A stretch of DNA of 64,000 bases from Sphingomonas sp. (GTDB lineage Bacteria > Pseudomonadota > Alphaproteobacteria > Sphingomonadales > Sphingomonadaceae): assembly GCA_013001055.1 (NCBI GenBank), contig JABDNH010000007.1:175422-239421 (forward strand), in the 5' to 3' direction. Under the pieces are notes generated by a model. The model made no database searches and had not been told where the DNA came from. It saw only the letters and a list, made by a program, of their open reading frames with translations. Positions 18,431 to 28,977 of this stretch are shown piece after piece (positions within the stretch are counted from its first letter, which is position 1; each line of letters begins with the position of its first letter). The position numbers and the translations under genes were made by a program.

Positions 18431-19572
18431 GCAGGCACTCCGCGCGACGGCACGGGGCGCTGCGGCGACACGACGGGGTCGGTCGGCAGCGGATTATCGC
18501 CGGCCCCGACGCGCTCGACGAGATCGGCCAAATCCCTGGTCGCATGCGGCCGCCCCACCGACAGGGAACGCCCCGCGGCGGTAGACAGCGTATCGGGGTC
18601 GGTGACCACTTCCGCGATCTGGCGCGCCAACACGCCAGGCGTAAGATCGGCCTGCCTGATCATGCGCGCGCCGCCCGCCTTGGCCATCTCCATCGCGTTC
18701 GCGGTCTGATGGTCGTCCGCTGCGGTCGGCAGCGGAATGAGAATTGCAGGACGCCCTGCCACCGCCAACTCGGCGATGGTCGATGCTCCTGCGCGCGCGA
18801 TGATAAGGTGCGCATCGCCAATACGCTTGGGCATGTCCTCGATGTAGGTCATCACCTCGGCGGGGATGTCGAGATCGACATAGGCCTGGCGCACGGCTTC
18901 GAGGTCTTCGGGACGGCATTGGTGCACCACGTTCAGGCGATGGCGCAAAGCCTCGTCCATTTCGCCGAGCGCGCGCGGAATGAACTCGCCAAGGATGGAC
19001 GCGCCCTGGCTACCGCCGGTGATCAGCAGGTGAAGCGGGCCGTCCTCTTCGACCGTGGGATACGCGATCTCACCTAGCCGCTGCACTTCGACGCGCACCG
19101 GATTGCCAACCAGCACCGCCTTTTTCGGGTCGAGCCGCTGCACATTCTTGTATGCCGTCGCGACCGCCTTGGCCTTGCGGGCGAGCGCACGATTGACGCG
19201 GCCGAGCACCGCATTCTGTTCATGCAGCAAGGTCGGCACGCCGATGCGGTTGGCGGCAAGACAACCCGGCATCGCCGGATAACCACCAAAACCTACGACG
19301 ACGTCGGGCGGAAATTCCTCGTACAGTGCCTTGGCCGCCTTGGTGCCATTATAAACGCCCCACAACGTCTTGATCGGTCCCAGCAGTCCGCCCTGCAAGC
19401 GCCCGGCGGGCAGCACGCGCACTTCGACATCGTCGAAAATGCCGGGGATTTGCGCGCCGCGCTTGTCGGTGACCAGCATGACGCCGTGGCCGCGCCGCTT
19501 CAGCTCCTCGGCGAGCGCGTGCGCCGGGACCATGTGCCCGCCCGTTCCGCCGGCGGCGAGGGTGACATTCAT
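18427..19572 (-). CDS. murG: Lipid II synthase MurG
   Basis: This GT28 transferase adds GlcNAc to lipid I on the inner membrane face. The 381-residue protein starts [20 protein letters not shown] with the G-loop, has [23 protein letters not shown] at the domain hinge, and the UDP-sugar segment [25 protein letters not shown] 19572 overlaps the ftsW stop (ATGA); the track's four extra residues are unlikely. Confidence 0.98.
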   Translation of the reverse strand: MNVTLAAGGTGGHMVPAHALAEELKRRGHGVMLVTDKRGAQIPGIFDDVEVRVLPAGRLQGGLLGPIKTLWGVYNGTKAAKALYEEFPPDVVVGFGGYPAMPGCLAANRIGVPTLLHEQNAVLGRVNRALARKAKAVATAYKNVQRLDPKKAVLVGNPVRVEVQRLGEIAYPTVEEDGPLHLLITGGSQGASILGEFIPRALGEMDEALRHRLNVVHQCRPEDLEAVRQAYVDLDIPAEVMTYIEDMPKRIGDAHLIIARAGASTIAELAVAGRPAILIPLPTAADDHQTANAMEMAKAGGARMIRQADLTPGVLARQIAEVVTDPDTLSTAAGRSLSVGRPHATRDLADLVERVGAGDNPLPTDPVVSPQRPVPSRGVPA

Positions 19573-20735
19573 GTGGCGCTCCATTTCACGACATAGGGAC
19601 TGCGGTTGAGATAGGGATTGGCGCGCGTGAAGGCGAGCAGTAGCCCCATCATGATCGACAGCGCGATCATGGACGAACCGCCATAGGAAATGAAGGGCAG
19701 CGTCATGCCTTTCGACGGTGCGATCTGCACATTGACCGCCATGTTGATGAAGGCCTGCAGCCCGAACATGATGACGAGGCCCGATGCAGCGAGAATGGTA
19801 AAACGGTCGTCCTCATCGAGCAGCTTGATCAGCACCCGCGCAACGATGGCGAGATATAGCACGGCGATGATCAGGCAGGCGATCAGCCCGAATTCTTCGC
19901 CAATCACGCTGAAAATATAATCGGTCTGCGGTTCGGGCAGCGTAAACTTGCGCGTACCCGCCCCCGGCCCAAGCCCGAACAGTCCGCCCGCGGTAAGCGT
20001 CGCCATCGCGTTGCGCGTCTGGAAATCGTCACCCTCGCCGAACAAGAAAGCATCGATGCGCGCCGTGGCGACATCGTAGAAAAAATAGGCCGCGATGATG
20101 CCCACCACGCCGAGCACCGCCAGCCCGCCAAGGACGCGCACATTGGCACCCGACAGCGCGAACAGCGCGACCCAGACAGCAGCGAATAACACGGTCGTCC
20201 CGAAATCCGGCTGCATCATCAAAAGCACGCAAATCATCAACAGCCATGCCCCGGTGATGAGCGCGCCGGGGACCTTCTTCAGGCTGAAGATCCAGGCGAT
20301 TGCGACAATATAGAAGGCCTTGAGGAATTCCGACGGCTGGAAGCGCGATATGCCAAGGTCGAGCCAGCGCTGCGCGCCGTTGGTCTCCGACCCGATGAAC
20401 GGCACCAGCGCCAACGCGACGAACAGGATGCCCGCTCCGATCAGACTCCAGCGTTTGGCCTTTTCGCGGCTCATCATCGACACGATCAGCATGATCGGGA
20501 TGCTCACCGCCAGCCACATCAGCTGGCGCGTGAAAAAGTAGAGTTCGGGAATGCGCACATCGCCGCCCGAATAGCGCTCCGCCGCCGCCGGTGACGCCGC
20601 TGCCACCGCGATCAGCCCGATGCCGATCAACGCCGCCAGCATCAGCAGGAGGACCTTGTCCACCTCCCAGAACCAGCGCCCCAGCTCGGAGCGATCGGCG
20701 CGGCCATAGCGCGTCTTGGGCGGTGCGAATTTCAT
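19569..20735 (-). CDS. ftsW: Divisome peptidoglycan polymerase FtsW
   Basis: This SEDS-family glycosyltransferase polymerises lipid II with FtsI as partner. About ten membrane helices can be traced in 388 residues. Family landmarks include RWLDLGISRFQPSEFLK, TLTAGGLFGLGPGAG, and EPQTDYIFSVIGEEFG, ending in LPFISYGGSSMIAL. The track adds 24 residues; ATG 20735 overlaps the murD stop as ATGA and is preferred. Confidence 0.97.
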   Translation of the reverse strand: MKFAPPKTRYGRADRSELGRWFWEVDKVLLLMLAALIGIGLIAVAAASPAAAERYSGGDVRIPELYFFTRQLMWLAVSIPIMLIVSMMSREKAKRWSLIGAGILFVALALVPFIGSETNGAQRWLDLGISRFQPSEFLKAFYIVAIAWIFSLKKVPGALITGAWLLMICVLLMMQPDFGTTVLFAAVWVALFALSGANVRVLGGLAVLGVVGIIAAYFFYDVATARIDAFLFGEGDDFQTRNAMATLTAGGLFGLGPGAGTRKFTLPEPQTDYIFSVIGEEFGLIACLIIAVLYLAIVARVLIKLLDEDDRFTILAASGLVIMFGLQAFINMAVNVQIAPSKGMTLPFISYGGSSMIALSIMMGLLLAFTRANPYLNRSPYVVKWSAT

Positions 20736-21949
20736 AACGCCCCCACCGCCGCGCGGAATGCGTCGCCGCGCGCTTCGAAGTCCGAAAACTGGTCGAAACT
20801 GGCGCACGCGGGCGAGAGGAGTACGATGTCCCCTGCCTGCGCTTCGGCTGCTGCTTGTGTGACGGCCCGTTCCACGGTTTCGCAGTGTAGAGTCTCGACC
20901 TTGCCGGACAAGAGTCTTTCAAACAATTCAGCACTTTCGCCGATCAGATAAGCCTTGGTGACATGGCCCAGCTGCGCCTCCAGCTCATCAAGGCTCTCGG
21001 TCTTCGCCTGCCCGCCCACGATCCAGCGGATATTTTCATATGCCGCCAGCGCCGGTGCGGATGCGGCGGGGTTGGTGCCCTTGCTGTCATTAACGAACAG
21101 CACGCCGTCCTTTTCCGCTACCCGCTCCATGCGGTGCGGCAGGCCGGGATAGCTGGCGAGACCGGCTTCGATTTCGCTTCGCTCAAGCCCCAGCGCCGCG
21201 CATGCCATAACCGCCGCCGCGGCATTTTGCGCGTTGTGCGGTCCTTGGAGGCCGGGCCATTTCGACGCATCGAGCGCGCTGCCATCGGGTTCGATGACGG
21301 CGACATTGTCTTCGCTCTGCATGGCGAAAAGCCGCTCCTTGGAGGCGCGATACTTTGCAAAACTCCCATCGTAGCGATCAAGATGATCGGGGGTCACGTT
21401 CAGCAGCACGGCAACCTCGCAATCGAGACTTTGCGTGATGTCGATCTGGTAGCTCGACAGTTCGAGCACATAGACGCCGCCGCGCTGCAGCGGATCCTGC
21501 TGGAGGATCGGGATGCCGATGTTGCCGCCCATGGAGGCCGGTACGCCGGCTTGCTTCAGGATATGGTGGATCAGCGCCGTGGTCGTCGACTTGCCGTTGG
21601 TACCGGTAATGCCCACCACGGCATGATCGGGCAGTTCGGGGCGCGCCTGCGCGAACAGTTCGACGTCACCGATTATTGCGCATCCTGCATGCCGGGCCGT
21701 CTCGGCGATCGGATGTGTGTTGAGCGGCACGCCCGGCGACACGACCAGCGCGTCGAACCCGTTTAGCCCTGCTTCCAGAAAATCCACACGCTCTGCAAAG
21801 GGATTGGCTTTTGCCCGCGCCGCTTCCTTGTCGTCCCAGCAGGCAACCTCGCAGCCCGACTTTACCAGCGCATCCACGCTCGCCAACCCCGACCGCGCGA
21901 GGCCATAAACGGCGTAGCGTTTCCCTTGCCAGGCGCGCGCCAGGATCAC
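20732..21949 (-). CDS. murD: UDP-N-acetylmuramoylalanine--D-glutamate ligase
   Basis: This Mur ligase adds D-Glu to UDP-MurNAc-L-Ala. The 405-residue protein carries [13 protein letters not shown] at the N-terminus, the P-loop [43 protein letters not shown] and [18 protein letters not shown]. The start codon is GTG, overlapping the mraY stop as GTGA. At 405 residues it is somewhat shorter than the 430-440 of E. coli MurD. Confidence 0.97.
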   Translation of the reverse strand: MILARAWQGKRYAVYGLARSGLASVDALVKSGCEVACWDDKEAARAKANPFAERVDFLEAGLNGFDALVVSPGVPLNTHPIAETARHAGCAIIGDVELFAQARPELPDHAVVGITGTNGKSTTTALIHHILKQAGVPASMGGNIGIPILQQDPLQRGGVYVLELSSYQIDITQSLDCEVAVLLNVTPDHLDRYDGSFAKYRASKERLFAMQSEDNVAVIEPDGSALDASKWPGLQGPHNAQNAAAAVMACAALGLERSEIEAGLASYPGLPHRMERVAEKDGVLFVNDSKGTNPAASAPALAAYENIRWIVGGQAKTESLDELEAQLGHVTKAYLIGESAELFERLLSGKVETLHCETVERAVTQAAAEAQAGDIVLLSPACASFDQFSDFEARGDAFRAAVGAL

Positions 21950-23016
21950 CGTAGCTTGAGCGTGCTGAGACCCGCCAGCGCCAGCACGAAGCTGATGATC
22001 CAGAAGCGGATGACGACGGTCGGTTCGGACCAGCCCATCTGTTCGAAATGGTGATGGATCGGCGCCATCTTGAAAATGCGCCGCCCGGTCCGCTTGTAGA
22101 AAAAGACCTGGAGGATCACGCTGACCGCTTCGAGCACGAACAGGCCGCCAATGATGGCGAGCACGAATTCGTGATGCGTCGCCACCGCGACCGCGCCGAT
22201 CGCACCGCCCAGGGCAAGGCTACCCGTATCGCCCATGAAGACCGCCGCCGGCGGCGCGTTGAACCACAGGAAGGCAAGCCCCGCACCGACGATTGCTAGC
22301 AGGAGCACGGTAAGGTCACCTACGCCCAGCACATTGGGAATGCCGAGATATTCGGCGAAAATCGCATTGCCCACCAGGTAGGCGATCAGCGAGAACGCCA
22401 CGCAGGCGATGATGACCGGCATCGTCGCCAGCCCGTCGAGCCCGTCGGTCAGGTTCACTGCATTGCCGAACGCCACGATCACGAAGGCGCCGAACGCGAT
22501 ATAACCCCAGCCAAGATCGATCACTGGCCCCTGCACGAAGGGCAGATACAGCTCCGTTCCGCTGATGCGCGTCATCGCCCAGGTGGCGAAACCGGCAATG
22601 GCGAATTCCAGCAGCAGCCGCATCTTTGCCGAAACGCCCGTGTGGCTGGCCTTCTTGAGCTTGTCATAGTCGTCCATGAACCCGATCGCGGCAAACCCCA
22701 GCATCACCAGCAGGCAGGCCCACACATAAGGGTTGGACAAATCCATCCACAGCAGCACCGATACGGTGACGCTGATGAGGATCAGCAAGCCGCCCATCGT
22801 CGGCGTTCCACGCTTGGCAAGGTGCGACTGCGGCCCGTCGGCCCGGATCGGCTGGCCCTTGCCCTGCTTCTTGCGCAGCCAGTTGATAAAACGCGGACCA
22901 AGCAGCAGCCCGATCAGCAACGCCGTCCCCGTCGCCGCACCGGCGCGAAAGGTGATGTAGCGGATAAGGTTGAGCGGGCCGACGAAGTCCAGCCATTCGG
23001 CAAGTATGTAGAGCAT
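21946..23016 (-). CDS. mraY: Phospho-N-acetylmuramoyl-pentapeptide transferase MraY
   Basis: This integral membrane enzyme makes lipid I from undecaprenyl phosphate. The 356-residue protein has about ten membrane helices. It contains [10 protein letters not shown], the Asp pair in [10 protein letters not shown], the catalytic [10 protein letters not shown] loop, and [12 protein letters not shown], with the [11 protein letters not shown] loop near the end. The ATG overlaps the murF stop by one base (TAATG). Confidence 0.98.
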   Translation of the reverse strand: MLYILAEWLDFVGPLNLIRYITFRAGAATGTALLIGLLLGPRFINWLRKKQGKGQPIRADGPQSHLAKRGTPTMGGLLILISVTVSVLLWMDLSNPYVWACLLVMLGFAAIGFMDDYDKLKKASHTGVSAKMRLLLEFAIAGFATWAMTRISGTELYLPFVQGPVIDLGWGYIAFGAFVIVAFGNAVNLTDGLDGLATMPVIIACVAFSLIAYLVGNAIFAEYLGIPNVLGVGDLTVLLLAIVGAGLAFLWFNAPPAAVFMGDTGSLALGGAIGAVAVATHHEFVLAIIGGLFVLEAVSVILQVFFYKRTGRRIFKMAPIHHHFEQMGWSEPTVVIRFWIISFVLALAGLSTLKLR

Positions 23017-24389
23017 TATGCAGCGCCCCCTGCCAGCTTATCGACCAGTTTGCCAAGCCCCATCGAATTGGAAGCCTTGACGAGTATCGCATCGCCAGGG
23101 CGGATTACCGTTGCCGTTAACGCGATGGCGGCGTCGGCGTCGTCGACATGATGAACACGAATTTGGTCATCAAGTGCAGCGAAAAGCGGTGCCATCTCCG
23201 CACCGACGAGGATCGCTTCTTCCACGCCTGCCGCCATTACATATGGCGCAAGCTCGGCATGCAGCCGCGCGCTCTCCGTCCCCAGTTCCTTCATCGTGCC
23301 GAGAATCGCGACCTTGCGGCCTTGTTCGCCGGCGAGGGCCTTGAGCGTCGCCGCCATGCTGGCCGAATTGGCGTTATAGCTTTCATCAATGAGCAGTGCC
23401 TCGCCGCCGCCAACCTTTATTACGTGCCGCGCGCCGCGACCTTTCAGACCGCCAAGCTCCGCCAGCGCAAGTCCCGCCACCGCGACATCGCCGCCCGCCG
23501 CCTCGACGGCCGCAAGAACGGCAAGCGAGTTGGTCACCCAATGATCGCCGGGCTGGCGCATCGTGTAGGTCAGTCTGCCGCCGCGCAGCCGCGCGGTGAT
23601 CAACGTGCCCCCACCGCTGGCCGGCGCCTGGTTGAGCGGCGCGACATCGGCCTCGCCGGATCCGAAGGTCATGATCGTGCGGGCATGGCGCTTGGCCTTC
23701 TTTACCAGCTGGTCGCAATACTGCGTGTCTTCGGGAATGATGGCGACGCCGTCACCCACGAGACCCTCGAAGATTTCCGCCTTGGCGTCGACAATCGCCT
23801 TCATCGAACCCAGGTTCTCGATATGCGCTGGCGCAATCGCGGTGATGAGCGCAATGTGCGGACGGGCCAGCCGCGTCAGCGCTGCAATCTCGCCCGAATG
23901 GTTCATACCCATTTCGAACACGGCATACTTCACATCGCGCGGGCACCGCACGAGGCTGAGCGGTACGCCCGTATGGTTGTTATAGCTCTTGACCGAGCGA
24001 TGCGCCTTGCCGCGGCTGCTCCGGTCAAGCGCGGCGTAGAGCGCTTCCTTGGTCGATGTCTTGCCGACCGACCCGGTCACGCCAATCACCACCGCATCTT
24101 CGGCAAGCCGCCCGCGCGCTGCGCTGGCGAGCGCATCGAGCGCTGTCGTGACATCGTCAACCAGCACGTGGGGCCCGTCGATACTCCGCGACACCAACGC
24201 CCCATGCGCGCCCTTCTCGAAAGCGCCTGCCACGAAATCGTGCCCGTCATGCGCGGTGCCCGGCATGGCGATGAACAGGTCGCCCGGCTCGACTTCGCGG
24301 CTGTCGAAGGTCGCGCCATCGACCACGAAGTCGCCGTTGGCGGTACCGCCCGTCGCTTCGGCAATTTCGGCGGAGGTCCATAGCGTCAC
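23016..24389 (-). CDS. murF: UDP-N-acetylmuramoyl-tripeptide--D-alanyl-D-alanine ligase
   Basis: This ligase adds the D-Ala-D-Ala made by Ddl. The 457-residue protein shows the N-terminal substrate domain ([19 protein letters not shown]), the P-loop [43 protein letters not shown], and [13 protein letters not shown]. The start is GTG overlapping the murE stop (GTGA). A 411-residue plus-strand ORF over this gene is only an antisense shadow. Confidence 0.98.
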   Translation of the reverse strand: MTLWTSAEIAEATGGTANGDFVVDGATFDSREVEPGDLFIAMPGTAHDGHDFVAGAFEKGAHGALVSRSIDGPHVLVDDVTTALDALASAARGRLAEDAVVIGVTGSVGKTSTKEALYAALDRSSRGKAHRSVKSYNNHTGVPLSLVRCPRDVKYAVFEMGMNHSGEIAALTRLARPHIALITAIAPAHIENLGSMKAIVDAKAEIFEGLVGDGVAIIPEDTQYCDQLVKKAKRHARTIMTFGSGEADVAPLNQAPASGGGTLITARLRGGRLTYTMRQPGDHWVTNSLAVLAAVEAAGGDVAVAGLALAELGGLKGRGARHVIKVGGGEALLIDESYNANSASMAATLKALAGEQGRKVAILGTMKELGTESARLHAELAPYVMAAGVEEAILVGAEMAPLFAALDDQIRVHHVDDADAAIALTATVIRPGDAILVKASNSMGLGKLVDKLAGGAA

Positions 24390-25801
24390 GCCGCTTCCTC
24401 CCGCGCCACTTCGACATCGTCGAAGGGCAGCGTGCGATCGCCGATGATCTGGCCCTGCTCGTGCCCTTTGCCCGCCAGCAGCACGATGTCGCCCGCGCGC
24501 GCTTCGTGGATGGCCGCGGCGATCGCTTCGCGGCGTCCCCCGATTTCGGTGGCATCGGGCGCCCCCTGCATGACCTGCGCCCGGATCGTCGCGGGATCTT
24601 CGCCGCGCGGATTGTCGTCGGTGACGATCACCAGGTCGGAGCCTTCGGCGGCCACTTCACCCATCGGCGCGCGCTTGCCGATATCGCGGTCGCCGCCCGC
24701 GCCAAACACGGTGATGAGCCGTCCTTCGACGTGAGGGCGCAGCGCCGCGATCGCGGCCTCGAGCGCATCGGGCGTGTGGGCGTAATCGACATAGACGGGC
24801 GCACCCTTGCGCGTGATCACGGCGCGCTCGAGACGGCCGCGCACCGGCGACACGCGCCCCATCGCCGAGAAGATCTTGTCCCAGCTGCCACCGGCCGCCA
24901 GCGCGATCCCCGCGGCAACCATGACATTGTTGGCCTGGTAGGCGCCAATCAGCGGCAGTTTGAGCAAATGCTGGATGCCATCATGCGTGATACTCAACGC
25001 CTGTCCCAGCGGCGTCGAACGCCGCTCGCCGAGCCGGATGGTGTCGCCGCGCTCACCGACGGTGAACAACTTGAGCCCGCGTTGCTTGGCGCGGGCAATG
25101 ACTGCATCGGATTTGGGATCATCGGTCCACACGACGGCCGAGCCATCTACGTTCACGACCTCATCGAACAGCCGCATCTTGGCCGCGAAATATTGCTCCA
25201 TCGTCTCGTGATAATCGAGATGGTCGCGGCTGAAATTGGTGAAGGCCGCGATCTTCACGCCGACGCCTTCGGCGCGGTACTGGTCGAGCCCGTGCGAGGA
25301 CGCTTCGTAGGCGAGGTGCGAAATGCCCATGCGTTTGAGGCCCGCGACATTATTGAGGAAAGTGACGATGTCGGGCGTCGTCAGCCCGGTCTTTACCTGG
25401 TCTTCGCCCGTCGTCACGCCGAGCGTTCCGATCGAAGCGGAGCGATACCCGCACATACGCCAGATCTGGCGACTCATTTCCACCGTCGACGTCTTGCCGT
25501 TGGTCCCCGTTACCGCAGCGACCACTTCGGGGTAGGGCGCATAATATTGCGCCGCCAGCTCGGCGAACGTCTTGCGCACATTGTCGCTCTCGATGCGGAA
25601 GGCCTTGCCCGTCGGCACATGCTTTCGCGTCACCACGGCGACCGCACCGCGCTTGACCGCTTCTTCGATAAAGTCTTCGCCGTTGAACTTGGCGCCGCGG
25701 AACGCGCCAAAGATATTGCCTTCGGTCACCTTGCGATGATCGATGGCAAAGCCGGTTACCGTTACGTCGCTCCCTCGCCGGACGAGGTCGTGCAGTTTCA
25801 A
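24386..25801 (-). CDS. murE: UDP-N-acetylmuramoyl-L-alanyl-D-glutamate--2,6-diaminopimelate ligase
   Basis: This ligase adds the third stem residue. The motif DDNPRGEDP contains DNPR, the signature for meso-diaminopimelate rather than lysine. Also present are GAFRGAKFNGEDFI, the P-loop TGTNGKTSTVEM and DYAHTPDALEAAI. The longest ORF starts 30 residues earlier inside ftsI, but I assign a TTG start at 25801. It lies four bases after the ftsI stop and seven after GGAG, and the protein then begins LKLHDLVRRG as in the family. The total is 471 residues. It is the only TTG start in the cluster. Confidence 0.96.
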   Translation of the reverse strand: MKLHDLVRRGSDVTVTGFAIDHRKVTEGNIFGAFRGAKFNGEDFIEEAVKRGAVAVVTRKHVPTGKAFRIESDNVRKTFAELAAQYYAPYPEVVAAVTGTNGKTSTVEMSRQIWRMCGYRSASIGTLGVTTGEDQVKTGLTTPDIVTFLNNVAGLKRMGISHLAYEASSHGLDQYRAEGVGVKIAAFTNFSRDHLDYHETMEQYFAAKMRLFDEVVNVDGSAVVWTDDPKSDAVIARAKQRGLKLFTVGERGDTIRLGERRSTPLGQALSITHDGIQHLLKLPLIGAYQANNVMVAAGIALAAGGSWDKIFSAMGRVSPVRGRLERAVITRKGAPVYVDYAHTPDALEAAIAALRPHVEGRLITVFGAGGDRDIGKRAPMGEVAAEGSDLVIVTDDNPRGEDPATIRAQVMQGAPDATEIGGRREAIAAAIHEARAGDIVLLAGKGHEQGQIIGDRTLPFDDVEVAREEAA

Positions 25802-25805
25802 ATTG

Positions 25806-27509
25806 TTACTCCTCGGAAAAGAGGAAAGGCAGAACGCTGTCGAGATCGGGTTCACGGTCCTCGTCGGGCCGCACCCCGAGCATCGGTGCAATGCGGCTGA
25901 TCGTACCGCTCACCACGGGGGCGACGTTCCAACCAGCCGTACGGAAACCGAACGTTTCCTTGGTGCCTTTGGGTTCATCGAGCATCACGACGATCACATA
26001 GCGCGGTTCGTCCATCGGGAAAACGCCCGCGAAGGTGGTGATGACGGTCGTCTTGGAATATCTTCCGTTGATGAGCTTTTCCGCCGAACCGGTCTTGCCC
26101 CCGACGCGGTAACCGGGCGCATCGGCCTTGCGGCCCGTGCCTTCGGTCACGACCATGCGCAGAAGCGCGCGCATCTTGTAGCTGGTGTCCTCGCTGAAGA
26201 CGCGTGTACCTTGTGCAACCGGATGCTGCGGGCCGACTTTCAAAATCGTCGGCTGGCGATGGATGCCCCCATTGAGCAAGGCCGCATAGCCCGCCGCCAG
26301 GTGCATTGGCGTCACCGCGATCGAGTGACCAAAGCCGACTGTCGCGGTGTCCATCTCGGTCCAATTCTTGGGGTAGAGCGTGCGTCCCTGTTCGGGCAGT
26401 TCATGGCCGAGCCGATCGAGAAAACCCATTTTGTCGAGGAAGGCGCGTTGCCGCTCGGCACCCAGCTGCATCGCGATTTGCGCGGTGCCGACGTTGGAGC
26501 TTTCCTGCATGATCTCCGCGACCGAACAGGCCCGTCCGAAGGGGTGCGTGTCGCCGATCGAGCGATTGCCGACCTGCAGCTTTTCGGGGCACGGATACAT
26601 CTGCCCGAAGCCCTTCACGACACCTGCATCCATCGCCATCGCGACGGTGAAGGGCTTGAAGGTCGACCCGAGTTCGTAGACGCCAAGGCTGGCACGGTTG
26701 AAGCGCGCATCCTGACTGCCCTCGCCGGCGACATTGGGATTGAGCTGCGGCAGCGAGGTCAGCGCGAGGACTTCGCCCGAATGGATATCCATGATCACGC
26801 CGGCGGCGCCGATTGCCGAATATTTCTCCATCGCGCCGGCCAGTTCGGCTTTGAGCGCCTGCTGGATCCGGCTCGAGATGGACAGCTCCAGGGGCGCGCC
26901 GCGTGTCTTGGCGTCGACCAGGTAATCATCGAAGGCACGCTCGGCTCCAGCTACACCGTTGCCGTCGACATCGGTATAGCCGATCACATGCGCGGCGAGC
27001 GCCGTCTGCGGATAGAGGCGATCGGGTTCGCGGGTCAGTTGGACGCCGGGCTCGCCCAGCGCGTTGACTGCTTCGACGATACCGGGGCTCGCGCGGCGGC
27101 GAAGATAGACGAACTTCTTGTCGCCCGTGAGCATCTCGTAATAATCCGCCTCGTCGCGTTCGGGCATGAGGCGCGCCAGATCGCGAGCGAGGTCGAGTTT
27201 ATTGCCGATCACGCGCGGTGGCTGGATGGCGATGGTCCACGCATCGATGGTACGCGCCAGCGTCTCGCCGTCGCGGTCGACGATATCGCCGCGCGCCGGG
27301 ATGAAGGCCTGCGGTCCGCCGGCGCCATTGGCACCATCATCGAAGACCGCCAGCCAGCCGATGCGCAGCACGATGGCGGCGATACAGGCGGCGAACAGGA
27401 TCAGTCCGATCATCAACCGCTGGTGCAACACGGCCAGCACCCGCCGCTTCTGCCCGACTAGCTGCAGTCTTTCGGGGCTCGCGACAAGGGCGGGCATCGG
27501 CGCGTTCAT
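25806..27509 (-). CDS. ftsI: Septal peptidoglycan transpeptidase FtsI (PBP3)
   Basis: This class B penicillin-binding protein cross-links septal peptidoglycan with FtsW. The 567-residue protein has a cytoplasmic tail, a membrane helix (about 30-52), the PBP dimer domain (RGDIVDRDGETLART onward), and the transpeptidase domain with STFK (the S-x-x-K motif), SSN and KTG (VGGKTGSAEK). The start overlaps ftsL as ATGA. The GAGGAG at its 3' end doubles as the ribosome-binding site of murE. Confidence 0.97.
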   Translation of the reverse strand: MNAPMPALVASPERLQLVGQKRRVLAVLHQRLMIGLILFAACIAAIVLRIGWLAVFDDGANGAGGPQAFIPARGDIVDRDGETLARTIDAWTIAIQPPRVIGNKLDLARDLARLMPERDEADYYEMLTGDKKFVYLRRRASPGIVEAVNALGEPGVQLTREPDRLYPQTALAAHVIGYTDVDGNGVAGAERAFDDYLVDAKTRGAPLELSISSRIQQALKAELAGAMEKYSAIGAAGVIMDIHSGEVLALTSLPQLNPNVAGEGSQDARFNRASLGVYELGSTFKPFTVAMAMDAGVVKGFGQMYPCPEKLQVGNRSIGDTHPFGRACSVAEIMQESSNVGTAQIAMQLGAERQRAFLDKMGFLDRLGHELPEQGRTLYPKNWTEMDTATVGFGHSIAVTPMHLAAGYAALLNGGIHRQPTILKVGPQHPVAQGTRVFSEDTSYKMRALLRMVVTEGTGRKADAPGYRVGGKTGSAEKLINGRYSKTTVITTFAGVFPMDEPRYVIVVMLDEPKGTKETFGFRTAGWNVAPVVSGTISRIAPMLGVRPDEDREPDLDSVLPFLFSEE

Positions 27510-28045
27510 GGCTGCGTCGGGTCTTCCCCATGCGTGATGAAGTCAAAGCCATCGTCGACCTTGCTGGTCGGCAAAGGCGCCAGCGGATCGACATGTTCGG
27601 CCACTCTCGAAGGCTTGGCCGGTCGCGGCGGCAACTCGCTGTCGTCGAGCGATGCTTGCACGACCATGTCCTCGATACCGCGGTCATTGGCGGCGTCGGC
27701 GCGTGGCTTGGGCGCCGATGCAAGAATGACCGGCGCATCAGGCGAGATATTCGTGCGCGGCTTGATCAACGTGGCGAGCTGGAAACTGCCGTCGAGAAAC
27801 TGGTCGGCTTCGGGTGCTGCCAGCTGAAGAAAGCCGGCATTCCACTTTTCCAGCTGCGACAGGCGGCCGCGTGTGCCGATTTCGGTCTCAAGCTCGCGAA
27901 TATCGCGCGTGACCATCGCGATGTCTCGCTCGATCCGCTCGAGTTCGGCGCGTTCAGACGCAACCTGCAGCGAAACGAGGTAGCAGGACAGCGCCGCGCC
28001 GAGCACACCGCCCGTCCACAGGATGGGACCGAAGCCGCGCATCAT
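27506..28045 (-). CDS. ftsL: Cell division protein FtsL-like
   Basis: The 179-residue bitopic protein has a short N-terminus, one membrane helix (about 5-26), a coiled-coil segment (about 28-70, ERAELERIERDIAMVTRDIR), and then a Pro/Asp-rich tail to the end. The position between rsmH and ftsI and this topology support FtsL, since sequence is poorly conserved in the family. The tail is longer than the 100-120 residues usual for FtsL. AAGGAGG lies before two adjacent ATGs (28045 and 28042); the first overlaps the rsmH stop. Confidence 0.85.
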   Translation of the reverse strand: MMRGFGPILWTGGVLGAALSCYLVSLQVASERAELERIERDIAMVTRDIRELETEIGTRGRLSQLEKWNAGFLQLAAPEADQFLDGSFQLATLIKPRTNISPDAPVILASAPKPRADAANDRGIEDMVVQASLDDSELPPRPAKPSRVAEHVDPLAPLPTSKVDDGFDFITHGEDPTQP

Positions 28046-28977
28046 GCAGCCTCCTTCTGGTCCCACGCGGGCGCCTCGGTGCGGACTGCCGAACGCAGTC
28101 GCGCCGATCGCGCGCGTGGGTTACGGGCCAGCTCGTCTTCGTCGGGCGAGACGGGCTTGGCAACTTGTTCGAAACTGGGCGTGGGCCCAGGGGTCGCGGC
28201 GGGACGATGCCGCGACCCCCGGGGCAGGTTCCCGCTGCGGGCTTGCAGGAACCGCTTTACAATTCGGTCTTCGAGCGAATGGAAGGTCACGACCGCCAGC
28301 CGGCCACCGGGTTTCAAGATGCGTTCGGCCGCGCGCAGCCCAGCCTCGAGCTCGTCGAGCTCGGCATTCAAATGGATACGGATGGCCTGAAAGGTGCGGG
28401 TCGCCGGGTCGGTCTTCATGCCGGGATGATGACCCAGCGCCTTGCGAACAACGTCGGCAAGCTCGCTGGTGCGCGTCAGCGGGCGGGCGCGCACGATCGC
28501 ACCAGCAACGCGGCGCGCACGCGGCTCTTCGCCATAGGTCTTGATGACACGGGCAATCTCGGCCTCGTCGGCCTGGTTGAGAAAGTCTGCAGCGGTTTCG
28601 CCGGCCTGGCTCATGCGCATGTCGAGCGGTCCGTCTTCGCGGAAAGAAAAGCCGCGATCGGCTTCGTCGATCTGCATCGAAGACACCCCGATATCGAGCA
28701 CCACGCCGTCGACCTTGTCGTCGACCGCCTCGTCCATGCGCGAAAATTCGATCTGGATGAGATCGAGTTGGTCACTGGGGACGCGCGACCGGCCTGCTTC
28801 GATCGCTGCAGGGTCGCGATCCAAGCCAATCACGCGTCCCGCCCCCGCTCCGAGGAGCTCCTTGGTGTAACCGCCGGCGCCAAAGGTGGCGTCGACGATT
28901 ACAGCGTCTTCGATAGGGGAGAGCGCCCGGACCACCGGGTCGAGAAGCACAGGGATATGTGGTGGCCGGACGCTCAT
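28042..28977 (-). CDS. rsmH: 16S rRNA (cytosine(1402)-N(4))-methyltransferase
   Basis: This enzyme (formerly MraW) methylates N4 of C1402 in the ribosomal P site. The 311-residue protein has HIPVLLDPVVRAL, the SAM loop VDATFGAGGYTKELL, GLDRDPAAIEAG, DGVVLDIGVSSMQID, and GRLAVVTFHSLEDRIVK. It overlaps the mraZ stop as ATGA and is the standard second gene of the dcw cluster. Confidence 0.98.
   Translation of the reverse strand: MSVRPPHIPVLLDPVVRALSPIEDAVIVDATFGAGGYTKELLGAGAGRVIGLDRDPAAIEAGRSRVPSDQLDLIQIEFSRMDEAVDDKVDGVVLDIGVSSMQIDEADRGFSFREDGPLDMRMSQAGETAADFLNQADEAEIARVIKTYGEEPRARRVAGAIVRARPLTRTSELADVVRKALGHHPGMKTDPATRTFQAIRIHLNAELDELEAGLRAAERILKPGGRLAVVTFHSLEDRIVKRFLQARSGNLPRGSRHRPAATPGPTPSFEQVAKPVSPDEDELARNPRARSARLRSAVRTEAPAWDQKEAA

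Noticed and set aside
23148-24383. 411-residue plus-strand ORF opposite murF
   Set aside because: Antisense shadow; Arg/His-rich translation without domain features.
24461-25900. 479-residue plus-strand ORF opposite murE
   Set aside because: Antisense shadow with no recognisable motif; murE has all ligase motifs.
25743-27461. 572-residue plus-strand ORF opposite ftsI
   Set aside because: It lies antisense to an intact ftsI with every transpeptidase motif. Long antisense frames are common in GC-rich DNA, and the translation shows no domain pattern.
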